From: Candidatus Rokuibacteriota bacterium
GTDB lineage: Bacteria > Methylomirabilota > Methylomirabilia > Rokubacteriales > CSP1-6
Direction of reading: 5' to 3'
Assembly: GCA_003220615.1 (NCBI GenBank)
Contig: QHTB01000132.1
Span: forward strand, 1 to 64,000
DNA length: 64,000 nucleotides
Shown here: in pieces, positions 35,094-43,090 of the stretch
Layout of the letters: every line of letters starts with the position of its first letter
Numbering within the stretch: position 1 is the first letter of the stretch
Notes under the pieces: model-generated
The model's input: the letters and a program-made list of their open reading frames with translations, nothing else
What the model was told of the DNA's origin: nothing
Database searches by the model: none
Translations under genes and position numbers: made by a program

Positions 35094-35665
35094 TCGCCGG
35101 GATCGTGCTGGCGGCGGGCTTTGCCAGGCGGATGGGCCGCCAGAAGCTGCTGCTGGCGGTGCGCGGCGCACCGATCGTGCGTCTCAGCGTTGAAGCGCTC
35201 CGGCCTCACGTCGAAGACCTCGTCGTCGTCACCGGTCGTGACGACACCGGCGTGCGCGAGGCGCTCGCCGGCATCGACACGCGCTTCGCGACCAATCCGC
35301 GGCCCCAGGACGGCCAGGGCTCGTCGATCGCCATCGGCGTCGCCGCGCTGATGCCCTGGACGAGCGCGGCGCTCGTCGCGCTCGGCGACCAGCCGCGCGT
35401 GCCCTCGACGGTCGTGCCGGCGCTGCTGGACGCGTGGAGGCGGACGGGCAAGCCCATCGTGGCGCCCGTCTATCACGGCACGCAGGGGACGCCGGTGCTC
35501 TTTTCCGCCGACGTCTTCGCCGAGTTGCGCGCGCTCTCCGGCGACAGCGGGGCGAAGTCCATCGTGCAGGCACGCCGCGAGCGGGTGGAGCTCGTCACGA
35601 TCGACGCGCCGATGCCGGCCGACGTGGACACCCCCGAGGATTACGCGCGGCTTCATGTAGAATAG
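35090..35665 (+). CDS. MobA-like NTP transferase with apparent CTG start
   Basis: A 191-residue nucleotidyltransferase of the MocA type. AGIVLAAGFARRMGRQKLLL is the nucleotide loop, LVALGDQPRVPST the metal motif and GTPVLFSADVF the substrate loop. It probably makes molybdopterin cytosine dinucleotide. The only start that keeps the first strand is a CTG at 35090 overlapping the GT2 stop, with GGGAG 8 bases upstream. A GTG at 35105 would remove that strand; the frame stays open upstream to 34784, but those codons lie inside the GT2 gene. It leads a cluster of cox maturation genes. Confidence 0.82.
   Translation: MIAGIVLAAGFARRMGRQKLLLAVRGAPIVRLSVEALRPHVEDLVVVTGRDDTGVREALAGIDTRFATNPRPQDGQGSSIAIGVAALMPWTSAALVALGDQPRVPSTVVPALLDAWRRTGKPIVAPVYHGTQGTPVLFSADVFAELRALSGDSGAKSIVQARRERVELVTIDAPMPADVDTPEDYARLHVE
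35658..35663 (+). promoter_or_regulatory. -10 element TAGAAT, 8 nt before the coxD start
   Basis: TAGAAT ends 8 bases before the GTG at 35672, placing the expected transcript start at or near the start codon. It overlaps the stop of the MobA-like gene. Confidence 0.4.
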
Positions 35666-35671
35666 GCGTCC

Positions 35672-36565
35672 GTGCGCCCCGAGATCGAGAAGATCCAGAA
35701 AATGATGGAGGCGGCCGAGTACGTCACCGACGCCCCCGTCGCCACCTCCGTTCACCTCGCCCTGTCGCTCCGGAAACCGCTGCTGATCGAGGGCCACGCC
35801 GGCGTCGGCAAGACGGAAGTCGCCAAGGTGATGTCGCGGGTCCTCGGCACGAACCTGATCCGACTCCAGTGCTACGAGGGCCTCGACGCCTCCACCGCGC
35901 TCTACGAGTGGAACTATCAGAAGCAGCTCCTGCACATCAAGCTGGCCGAGACTGCGCCGGGCCGCTCCGTCAGCGAGCAGGAGCACGAGATCTTCTCCGA
36001 GCCCTTTCTCCTGCGACGCCCGTTGCTCCAGGCCATCAGCCAGGAAGGCCAGTCGCCGGTCCTGCTCATCGACGAGGTGGACCGGTCGGACGAGGAGTTC
36101 GAGGCCTTCATGCTGGAAGTGTTCGCGGAGTGGCAGGTGACGATCCCCGAGATCGGCACGATCAAGGCGACCCATCCGCCGCACGTGATCCTGACCTCGA
36201 ACCGCACGCGCGAGCTGTCGGACGCGCTCCGCCGCCGGTGCCTCTACCTCTGGATCGACTATCCCGCGTTCGAGAAGGAAGTGCGGATCGTCAGCCTCAA
36301 GGTTCCGGGGATCAACCGCCGTCTGGCCGCCGAGGTCACGCGCTTCATGGAAGCGCTGCGCCGCATGCGGCTCAGCAAGGTGCCCGGCGTGGCCGAGACG
36401 CTCGACTGGGCGCAGGCGCTGGCGGCGCTGCACGCCGACCACCTCGACGAGGCGCTCGTCAGCGAGACGCTCGGCTGCGTGCTCAAGGACGCCGAGGACA
36501 TCAAGCGTTTCCGGGCCGAAGTGGCGCGCTCCGGCCTGACCCCGTTCGTCCCCGCCCAGCCGTAA
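35672..36565 (+). CDS. coxD: MoxR-type AAA+ ATPase CoxD
   Basis: A 297-residue AAA+ protein. Walker A is EGHAGVGKTEVAK, Walker B is VLLIDEVDRSDEEFE and sensor 1 is VILTSNRTRELSDALRRRC. In Oligotropha CoxD helps mature the Cu-S-Mo centre of CO dehydrogenase. The start is a GTG. A VWA-domain coxE begins 2 bases after its stop, the usual MoxR/VWA pairing. Confidence 0.88.
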   Translation: MRPEIEKIQKMMEAAEYVTDAPVATSVHLALSLRKPLLIEGHAGVGKTEVAKVMSRVLGTNLIRLQCYEGLDASTALYEWNYQKQLLHIKLAETAPGRSVSEQEHEIFSEPFLLRRPLLQAISQEGQSPVLLIDEVDRSDEEFEAFMLEVFAEWQVTIPEIGTIKATHPPHVILTSNRTRELSDALRRRCLYLWIDYPAFEKEVRIVSLKVPGINRRLAAEVTRFMEALRRMRLSKVPGVAETLDWAQALAALHADHLDEALVSETLGCVLKDAEDIKRFRAEVARSGLTPFVPAQP

Positions 36566-36567
36566 CC

Positions 36568-37707
36568 GTGCCGTCGCGCGACCTCGGGAGCGCGATGATC
36601 CGCTTCTCCGCGCTCCTCAGACGGGAAGGCCTTCCCGTCACGCTCAGCCAGACCACCGACGGCGTGCGAGCGCTCGAGGTCCTCGACGTCGGTGATCGCG
36701 ACGAGCTGCGGCTCGGGCTGCGCACGGTGTTCATCGGCCGGCCCGAGGAAGTGCCCGCATTCGACCGCTGCTTCGACACGTTCTGGCGTCAACAGAGCGA
36801 GGCGGAGGCCGGCCTGCCCGGGCTGGTGCAGCCAACCCGGGAAGGCGAGGACGATGCGGCGCCGAGCGCGAGCACCCAGAAGCGCGAAGCACTCGCGCTC
36901 GAGACGTGGGGAACCGAGGAAGAGTCGGAGAGCGACGAGCCGCTCGGCGTTCCCGCCGTGTCGGACCAGGAAGCCCTGACCGGGCGTGACTTCTCGACGT
37001 TCACGCCGGACCAGCTCGACGAAGTCTATCGGCTCACCGTGCAGATTGCCCGGCGACTGGCCCGGCGGCTCAGCCGTCGCCGGCGGCCGGTCGCCCGGCG
37101 CGGGCGCGTCGACCTGCGGCGGACGCTGCGCGCCAACCTGAGCCGCGGCGACCTCATCGACCTGAAGTTCCGCCGGCGCAAGCGGCGCAAGGTGCGGTTG
37201 GTGCTCCTGTGCGACGTGTCGGGCTCGATGGACCTCTACAGCCGTTTTCTCCTCCAGTTCCTCTTCGCGCTCCAGAATGTCTTTGAACGAGTGGAGACCT
37301 TTACATTCTCGACGCGGCTGACGAGGGTGTCCGACCATCTGAAAGGACGTTCATACCGGCAGGTGCTGCGACGACTCACCGACGTGCGCGACTGGTCGGG
37401 AGGGACGCGGATCGGAGAATCTCTTGCACAGTTCAACCGCGAGTGGTCGCGCGTGGTCGATCGCCGGACGATCGTGATCGTGCTCTCCGACGGCTGGGAC
37501 ACGGGCGAGCCCGACCTCCTGGCCGGCGAGCTCCTGCGCATCAAGCGCCGCGCCGGGCGCGTGATCTGGCTGAATCCCTTGCTCGGCAATCCCTCGTACG
37601 AGCCGCTCACCCGGGGCATGGCCGCGGCGCTGCCCCTCGTCGACGATTTTGCCGCTGCGCACAATCTTGCCTCCCTGCGCGATCTCGCGGCCCGCTTGAC
37701 GCTGTAA
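36568..37707 (+). CDS. coxE: VWA-domain protein CoxE
   Basis: A 379-residue protein. The C-terminal half is a von Willebrand A domain with the MIDAS sequence LLCDVSGSMDLYS (DxSxS), TFSTRLTRV and VLSDGWDTGEPDLL. The N-terminal region and the basic segment RRRRPVARRGRVD are usual for CoxE. CoxE works with the AAA+ CoxD in inserting sulfur and copper into CO dehydrogenase. The start is a GTG at 36568 (ATG 36595 is an alternative), 2 bases after the coxD stop. Confidence 0.88.
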   Translation: MPSRDLGSAMIRFSALLRREGLPVTLSQTTDGVRALEVLDVGDRDELRLGLRTVFIGRPEEVPAFDRCFDTFWRQQSEAEAGLPGLVQPTREGEDDAAPSASTQKREALALETWGTEEESESDEPLGVPAVSDQEALTGRDFSTFTPDQLDEVYRLTVQIARRLARRLSRRRRPVARRGRVDLRRTLRANLSRGDLIDLKFRRRKRRKVRLVLLCDVSGSMDLYSRFLLQFLFALQNVFERVETFTFSTRLTRVSDHLKGRSYRQVLRRLTDVRDWSGGTRIGESLAQFNREWSRVVDRRTIVIVLSDGWDTGEPDLLAGELLRIKRRAGRVIWLNPLLGNPSYEPLTRGMAAALPLVDDFAAAHNLASLRDLAARLTL

Positions 37708-37762
37708 CGCGATCACCGACTTTCGCAGTCCGCTCCACAGCCCGACGGCCAGGCTGCGGGAG

Positions 37763-37782
37763 TTCTGCAAGCGGTTGCAGAA
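37763..37782. promoter_or_regulatory. Perfect 8-bp inverted repeat, possible activator site
   Basis: TTCTGCAAGCGGTTGCAGAA is an 8-bp perfect inverted repeat with a 4-base centre. It lies about 40 bases upstream of a sigma-54-like promoter and may be an activator site or a coxE terminator; it has no T-tract. Confidence 0.4.
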
Positions 37783-37822
37783 GGCTCCAGCGGGTTCGCC
37801 TGATTTCTCGTCGCCCGGCGCA

Positions 37823-37838
37823 TGGCGCCGGCCTTGCA
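37823..37838 (+). promoter_or_regulatory. Sigma-54-type promoter candidate
   Basis: TGGCGCCGGCCTTGCA has GG and GC exactly 10 bases apart, as in TGGCACG-N4-TTGCW. The predicted start, near 37849, is about 30 bases before the small membrane-protein gene at 37880. Confidence 0.5.
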
Positions 37839-37879
37839 ACCACTTCAAAGTGCTGGCGAGAGGAGAGGCCTTGGGTCGG

Positions 37880-38161
37880 ATGCGTAAGATCGTGACACCC
37901 GTGATTCTGCTGCTCGTGGCCGTCGTCCACGCACCGATACCGGCCCAGGCCCGCCTGTTCGAGCTGCTGCCCTACAACTTCACGACCAGCGAGCCGGTCG
38001 TCCTCTTCCTGACCGGCATCGCGCTCCTGAGTCTCGGCCGGTTCGGATCGCACCGCACGCGCTCGCGTGACGAGCAGGTCGCCGTCTCCGAGACTCCGGC
38101 CCGTCCGGGCGCCGCGCCGATTCGCCGCGAAGAACCCGCACCGATCAAGCGCGCCGCGTAG
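37880..38161 (+). CDS. Small exported or membrane protein of unknown function
   Basis: A 93-residue protein. A signal peptide (MRKIVTPVILLLVAVVHAPIPAQA) is followed by a short loop and a second hydrophobic helix in SEPVVLFLTGIALLSLGRFG. That segment resembles a PEP-CTERM anchor (Glu-Pro, hydrophobic run, basic end) but is followed by a 38-residue charged, proline-rich tail, so it is not a classic C-terminal signal. The ATG at 37880 follows GAGAGGAGAGG; an upstream in-frame ATG at 37775 lies before the signal peptide and the promoter candidate. The function is unknown. Confidence 0.7.
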   Translation: MRKIVTPVILLLVAVVHAPIPAQARLFELLPYNFTTSEPVVLFLTGIALLSLGRFGSHRTRSRDEQVAVSETPARPGAAPIRREEPAPIKRAA

Positions 38162-38199
38162 CCGTCGGCACGCCCGTTTCGTTTTCCTTTTCGGCAGCG

Positions 38200-38205
38200 T
38201 ATGAT
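38200..38205 (+). promoter_or_regulatory. -10 element TATGAT, 9 nt before the XdhC-family gene
   Basis: TATGAT is separated from the ATG at 38215 by 9 bases. An unusually T-rich stretch (TTTCGTTTTCCTTTT) lies just upstream. Confidence 0.4.
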
Positions 38206-38214
38206 TGTCCTGCC

Positions 38215-39264
38215 ATGCCCGAAATCTTCGAACATATTGATCAATTAGGTCGCGCTCCCGGTCGCGTCGCCGTCGCCACGCTCGTCAACACCCGCGGCAC
38301 CACTCCACGAAAAGAAGGCGCCAAGATGCTCGTCGGCGAGGGCGGTGGCGTCCTCGGCTCGGTGACGATCGGAGGCTGCGTCGACGCCCAGGTCATCGAA
38401 GAGACCGCCGACGTGCTCGACAAGAATCGCCCGCGCTTGCTCGAGCTGAACCTCGGTGACGAGGAAGCGTGGGAGATCGGGCTGACGTGTGGCGGGACCA
38501 TCGAGGTCTTCGTCGAGCCGCTGACGCCCGAGCTCTACGTGAAGGTGCGCGAGCACGCCGCCCGCGGCGGACACGCGGCGATCGTCACGCGGCTCGATAC
38601 CGGCGCCAAGCTCCTCCTGCTCGATGACGGCACGAGCGAGGGCACGCTGGGCGAGGCGTTCCTCGACGAGCGCTTCGGCGCCGAAGCGCGGGACGCGATG
38701 GCCGCCGGCCTCTCGCGCACGCTCGTGCTCGAGGGCGTGCGCGCGTTCCTGGAGGTCATCGCGCCGCCCGCACTGCTCCTCGTCGTGGGCGCCAGTCACG
38801 TCGCGATGCCGCTCACGACGCTGGCGCGGACGCTCGGCTACCACACGGTGGTCATGGACGGGCGGCCGCGCTTCGCCACTCGCGAGCGCTTCGCCGACGT
38901 CGACGAGCTCCGCATCGGCATCCCGTCGGAGATGATTCGCGAGTACGCGCTGACGCCGTCGGCCGCGCTCGTCCTCGTCGCTCACGACTACAAGTACGAC
39001 CTCCCGGTGCTGCGCCACGCCCTGGGAACCGACATCGGCTACATCGGCATGCTCGGCTCGGCGCGCCGCGGCGCCACCATCCTCAAGTTCCTCGCCGACG
39101 AAGGCGTGGGTGACGCCCAGCTCAAGCGCGTGCGCGTGCCCATCGGGCTCGATCTCGGCGCTCGCAGCGCGCCGGAGATCGCGCTCGCCATCCTGGCCGA
39201 GATCCAGGCCGCGCGAGCCGGCGGGACCGGTCAGCCGCTCTCCGCCAAGGTGAAGGCGCGATGA
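38215..39264 (+). CDS. XdhC/CoxF-family molybdenum hydroxylase maturation protein
   Basis: A 349-residue two-domain XdhC protein. The N-terminal XdhC_CoxI domain has VNTRGTTPRKEGAKMLVGEGG, GGCVDAQVIEE and LTCGGTIEVFVEP. The C-terminal Rossmann domain has LLVVGASHVAMPLTTLARTLG and YIGMLGSARR, ending LDLGARSAPEIALAILAEI. XdhC binds Mo cofactor and protects or delivers its sulfurated form. It follows coxDE and lacks the YHS domain of its paralogue at 20.5 kb. Its stop overlaps the ATG of the molybdopterin-binding gene (ATGA). Confidence 0.9.
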   Translation: MPEIFEHIDQLGRAPGRVAVATLVNTRGTTPRKEGAKMLVGEGGGVLGSVTIGGCVDAQVIEETADVLDKNRPRLLELNLGDEEAWEIGLTCGGTIEVFVEPLTPELYVKVREHAARGGHAAIVTRLDTGAKLLLLDDGTSEGTLGEAFLDERFGAEARDAMAAGLSRTLVLEGVRAFLEVIAPPALLLVVGASHVAMPLTTLARTLGYHTVVMDGRPRFATRERFADVDELRIGIPSEMIREYALTPSAALVLVAHDYKYDLPVLRHALGTDIGYIGMLGSARRGATILKFLADEGVGDAQLKRVRVPIGLDLGARSAPEIALAILAEIQAARAGGTGQPLSAKVKAR

Positions 39265-40301
39265 AGGCCCTGGCCCAACGGCGTGCGGATGCCACGGTCG
39301 AAGGGCTCACCGGCACCGTGCTCTGCTACGACGTGCGCGACGCCGAGGGCAAGGTCGTGGGCGGCAAGGGCGCCCAGCTCGACGAGGCGACCGCGCGGAG
39401 CGTGCTGGCGGCGCCGTGGGACGAGCTGCACGTGCTGGCCATCGAGCCGGGCGATCTCCACGAGGAAGACGCTGGAGCACGCCTGGCGCGTGCCGTGGTG
39501 GGCGACGGCGTCGAGGTGAAGGCCTACACGGGCGGGCAGTGGACGCTGGCGTCGACCCGGCGCGGCCTGCTCGCGATCGCAGCATCGGCGCTGGCCGAGA
39601 TCAATGCTCACGAAGGCATCGCGGTCTTCACGCTCTTCCATGGCCAACCCGTCGAGCCCGGCGAGACCGTGGCCAAGGCCAAGGTGACGCCGCTGGTCAT
39701 CGCCGAGCAGACCATGGCGACCGTCGAGAAGGCGGCACGCGCCGCCGGCGGCGTCCTCGCCGTCCGCGCGTTCCGGACGCTGACCATCGGTGCCGTCGCG
39801 CGTGAGAAGCTCGAGCCCAAGCAGCGCGCGCGCTTCGAGGCGGCGCTCGGCCAGAAGATCGACTGGTTCGGGAGTCGTCTGCTGCCGGTGCGGTACGCCG
39901 GCGCCAGCTCGCGATCCGTCGCCGAGGAGCTCGAGGCGCTGCGTCGAGGCGGCGCCGACGTGCTCATCGTCGCGGGCGCCAGCGCGCTCGATCCTCTCGA
40001 TCCCGTGTTCGGCGGATTGGAGCTCCTCGGAGCGCGGATGGAGCGTCACGGCGCGCCGGCCCATCCCGGCAGCCTGCTGTGGGTCGCGCGCTGGGACGGC
40101 CTGTCGGTCCTCGGCATGCCGACCTGCGGCATGTTCTCTCAGGCGACGACGTTCGACCTCGTGTTCCCGCGGATCCTGACGGGCGAGCGCGTCGGCAACC
40201 GCGAGGTCGCCGATCTCGGTCACGGCGGTTTGCTCTCGCGTGACTCGGCGTCGCGCTTCCCGCCGTACAAGGCCAGCGCCGCGCGCGGAGAGCTCGAATG
40301 A
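39261..40301 (+). CDS. Molybdopterin-binding (MoeA/MogA-like) domain protein
   Basis: A 346-residue protein. The first third is unassigned. The middle and C-terminal parts resemble the molybdopterin-binding fold (MoCF_biosynth): LTIGAVAREKLEPKQRARF, DVLIVAGASALDPLDPVF and SLLWVARWDGLSVLGMPTCGMFSQATTFDLV. Such proteins follow XdhC in many CO-dehydrogenase-like operons and may move molybdopterin between MobA and the apo-enzyme. The stop lies at the edge of the 128-bp tandem repeat. Confidence 0.75.
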   Translation: MKALAQRRADATVEGLTGTVLCYDVRDAEGKVVGGKGAQLDEATARSVLAAPWDELHVLAIEPGDLHEEDAGARLARAVVGDGVEVKAYTGGQWTLASTRRGLLAIAASALAEINAHEGIAVFTLFHGQPVEPGETVAKAKVTPLVIAEQTMATVEKAARAAGGVLAVRAFRTLTIGAVAREKLEPKQRARFEAALGQKIDWFGSRLLPVRYAGASSRSVAEELEALRRGGADVLIVAGASALDPLDPVFGGLELLGARMERHGAPAHPGSLLWVARWDGLSVLGMPTCGMFSQATTFDLVFPRILTGERVGNREVADLGHGGLLSRDSASRFPPYKASAARGELE

Positions 40302-40554
40302 TGTGCGAGCCGAGCCGCGCCCGAGTTGCCGTGGCCGTGCGAGGTGAGCTGCGCTCGGGCAGCGAGGCGAGCGGTGAAATGGTTCGGAAGATGACGAGCG
40401 CGGCGAGGTGAGCGGTGAAATGACCGGGATGTGCGAGCCGAGCCGCGCCCGAGTTGCCGTGGCCGTGCGAGGTGAGCTGCGCTCGGGCAGCGAGGCGAGC
40501 GGTGAAATGGTTCGGAAGATGACGAGCGCGGCGAGGTGAGCGGTGAAATGACCG
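40300..40554 (+). repeat. Perfect tandem duplication of a 128-bp unit
   Basis: Positions 40300-40427 and 40428-40554 are identical over 127 bases. Each unit carries two copies of the dispersed 18-base motif GAGGYGAGCGGTGAAATG (40364, 40405, 40492, 40533). The last copy ends in the sufU start codon. The region fills almost the whole gap between the molybdopterin-binding gene and sufU. Confidence 0.9.
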
Positions 40555-40940
40555 AAATAAGGGCGACGGTGAGGCCCGCGCTCTATAGCGACGTGATCCG
40601 CGCCCGCTGGCGGAATCCCCAGCGCCGGGGCGACCTGCCCGGCGCGACGGCGGTCGCCGAAGACGTCAACCCGCTCTGTGGAGATCGCGTCCGCATGATG
40701 CTGCAGCTCGGCGACGGCCGGATCACCGCGGCGCGATTCGTCGGAGACTCGTGCGCCATCTGCACCGCGTCCGCCGACGTCGTGGCCGAGCTGGTGGAAG
40801 GTCGCCGGCGCGCCGAGGCCACGGCGCTCGGCGTGGCCGACGTGCTCGACGTCCTGCACGCCGACATCCGGCCGACCCGCATGCGCTGCGTCACGCTGCC
40901 GCTCACCGTGCTCGGCGCCGCGCTCGGAGGGACCTCGTGA
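40548..40940 (+). CDS. sufU: SufU-type iron-sulfur/sulfur-relay protein
   Basis: A 130-residue IscU/SufU-fold protein. Three conserved cysteines are in NPLCGDRV, GDSCAICTASADV and RMRCVTLPL, and the Asp after the first Cys fits the zinc site of SufU. SufU accepts sulfur from SufS for Fe-S assembly. The ATG at 40548 is supplied by the last copy of the dispersed motif; an in-frame GTG at 40536 is the alternative. It overlaps the sufS start. Confidence 0.9.
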   Translation: MTEIRATVRPALYSDVIRARWRNPQRRGDLPGATAVAEDVNPLCGDRVRMMLQLGDGRITAARFVGDSCAICTASADVVAELVEGRRRAEATALGVADVLDVLHADIRPTRMRCVTLPLTVLGAALGGTS

Positions 40941-42154
40941 GACTGGACGAGATCACGCGCCCGGATTTCCCGATCCTCGAGCGGATCGTCAACGGCCGGC
41001 CGCTGCTGTACCTGGACTCGGCCGCGTCCAGCCAGAAGCCGCGGTCCGTGCTCGAAGCGATGACGCGCTACTACGAGCGCAGCCACGCCAACGTGCATCG
41101 CTCCATCCACACGCTCGGCGAGGAAGCGACCGAGCTCTACGAGATCGCGCGCGATCGCGTCCAGCGCTTCATCGGGGCCACCGCCCGTGAGGAAGTCGTC
41201 TTCACGCGCGGGACCACCGACGGCCTGAATCTCATCGCCGACGCCCTCGCTCACACGCTGCGGCGGGGCGACGAGATCCTCATCACCGAGATGGAGCACC
41301 ACTCCAACGTGATTCCGTGGCAGATGGCCGCCCGCCTGGCCGGAGCGACGGTGCGGGCGATTCCGGTCACCGGCGACGGCCTGCTCGACCTCGCCGCGTT
41401 CCGGCGGCTGCTGGGCGAGCGGACGCGCGTGGTCGCCTTCACTCACGTCTCGAACGTGCTCGGAACGATCACGCCCGTCGCAGAGATCTCCCGGCTGGCT
41501 CGCGCCGCCGGCGCGTTGACGGTGGTCGACGGCGCTCAGGCGGCTCCGCACATGCCGCTCGACATGCCGGCGCTCGACTGCGACTTCTACGTCTTCTCGG
41601 CCCACAAGATCCTCGGTCCCACGGGGATCGGTGTGCTCTGGGGCCATCGCGAGGTCCTCGAGCGGCTCGAGCCGACGCGCGGGGGCGGCGAGATGATCAA
41701 GGAGGTCTGGATCGACCGCGCTCAGTGGAACGATCTCCCGTGGCGGTTCGAGCCGGGCACACCTCCCATCGCGGAGGCGGTCGGGCTGACCGCGGCCATC
41801 GAGTACCTCGAAAAGCTTGGCATGGAGCGGATTCAGGAGCACGGCCGCGAGCTGGCGACCCGGTGTGTCGACGCGCTGTCCGCGGTGCCTGGCGTCACCG
41901 TCTACGGGCCGCGGCGGCCCGAGCCGCGCGGCGCCGTGGTGGCCTTCAGCGTGGCCGGGCTCCATCCTCACGACGTCGCCGCGCTGCTCGACGCCGAAGG
42001 CATCGCCGTGCGAGCGGGGCACCATTGCGCCCAGCCCCTGATGCGCTGCCTGGGCGTCACGGGCACCTCACGCGCCAGCTTCTCCGTGTTCAACTCCCCG
42101 GAGGACATCGACCGGCTGGCCACGGCGGTGGCCGGGCTCTCCTCCGCGCTCTAG
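40937..42154 (+). CDS. sufS: Cysteine desulfurase SufS
   Basis: A 405-residue class V PLP enzyme (group II NifS-like). The PLP lysine is in FSAHKILGPTGIG and the active-site Cys in RAGHHCAQPLM. LYLDSAASSQKP and SNVLGTITPV are further typical motifs. SufS removes sulfur from cysteine and passes it to SufU. The start is a GTG overlapping the sufU stop (GTGA); the longer upstream open frame is not coding. Confidence 0.94.
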   Translation: MRLDEITRPDFPILERIVNGRPLLYLDSAASSQKPRSVLEAMTRYYERSHANVHRSIHTLGEEATELYEIARDRVQRFIGATAREEVVFTRGTTDGLNLIADALAHTLRRGDEILITEMEHHSNVIPWQMAARLAGATVRAIPVTGDGLLDLAAFRRLLGERTRVVAFTHVSNVLGTITPVAEISRLARAAGALTVVDGAQAAPHMPLDMPALDCDFYVFSAHKILGPTGIGVLWGHREVLERLEPTRGGGEMIKEVWIDRAQWNDLPWRFEPGTPPIAEAVGLTAAIEYLEKLGMERIQEHGRELATRCVDALSAVPGVTVYGPRRPEPRGAVVAFSVAGLHPHDVAALLDAEGIAVRAGHHCAQPLMRCLGVTGTSRASFSVFNSPEDIDRLATAVAGLSSAL

Positions 42155-43090
42155 ATGCAGCTCGAGCCGCGGAATCCGTTCCTGTCACCACGCTTCGGCC
42201 AGATCGCGACCTTCATGCTGTTGCCCGCGGCGAGCTCGCCGGCGGGGCTCGACGTGGCGCTCATCGGCGTGCCGTACGACGGCGGCACGTCGTATCGGCC
42301 GGGCGCCCGCTTCGGCCCTCGCGCCGTCCGCGAGCAGTCGTCGCTGATCCGGACGTGGAACCCCGTCCTCAAGGTCCATCCCTTCCAGCGGCTCCGCGTG
42401 GCGGATTGCGGTGACATCGACGTCGTGCCGATCTCGATCGAGCGGACGTTCGAGGCCATCACGGCCAAGATGGACGAGGTCGTCGCCGCCGGCGCGATGC
42501 CCCTCTGCGTCGGTGGTGATCACTCGGTGACGCTGCCGATTCTCCGCTCGGTCGCGCGCCGCCACGGCCCGCTCGGCATCGTCCACTTCGACGCCCACCC
42601 CGACACGTGGGACGAATACTTCGGGAGCAAGTTCTTCCACGGCACGCCGTTCCGCCGCGGGGTCGAAGAAGGACTGATTGATCCGAGGCGGATGATCCAG
42701 GTCGGCATCCGCGGGCCGCTCTACGGCCCCGAGGACTTCGCCTTTCACGATCAGCACGGCATCGAAGTCGTCCGCATCGAGGCCGTGAAGGAGCAGGGAA
42801 CGGCGTGGGTGGCCGAACGCTTCCGTCGCCTCGGCGGCGGCCCCGTCTACTGCTCGTTCGACATCGACGCCGTCGATCCCGCGTTCGCGCCGGGCACCGG
42901 AACACCCGAGGTCGGCGGGCTGACGTCCTACGAGGCGCTCGTGCTCGTGCGCGCGCTGGCCGAGCTCAACATCATCGGCGCCGACGTGGTGGAGGTGGCG
43001 CCCCAGTGGGACGGCCCGGGGCAGGTGACGGCGCTGATGGCCGCCAACCTCATGTTCGAGCTGGTCAGCGTGATGGCCCTCCGGCGATGA
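42155..43090 (+). CDS. speB: Agmatinase/arginase family ureohydrolase
   Basis: A 311-residue ureohydrolase. Mn ligands are in [18 protein letters not shown] and [19 protein letters not shown]. The N-terminal [23 protein letters not shown] is typical of agmatinase and guanidinobutyrase. Agmatinase makes putrescine and urea; substrate choice between agmatine and other guanidino acids cannot be fixed. It begins directly after the sufS stop and overlaps the nfeD-like gene start. Confidence 0.88.
   Translation: MQLEPRNPFLSPRFGQIATFMLLPAASSPAGLDVALIGVPYDGGTSYRPGARFGPRAVREQSSLIRTWNPVLKVHPFQRLRVADCGDIDVVPISIERTFEAITAKMDEVVAAGAMPLCVGGDHSVTLPILRSVARRHGPLGIVHFDAHPDTWDEYFGSKFFHGTPFRRGVEEGLIDPRRMIQVGIRGPLYGPEDFAFHDQHGIEVVRIEAVKEQGTAWVAERFRRLGGGPVYCSFDIDAVDPAFAPGTGTPEVGGLTSYEALVLVRALAELNIIGADVVEVAPQWDGPGQVTALMAANLMFELVSVMALRR

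Noticed and set aside
35434-36567. Long plus-strand open frame running through coxD in another phase into coxE
   Set aside because: It is the absence of stops in GC-rich DNA. The coxD frame carries clear AAA+ motifs, and the extension has none.
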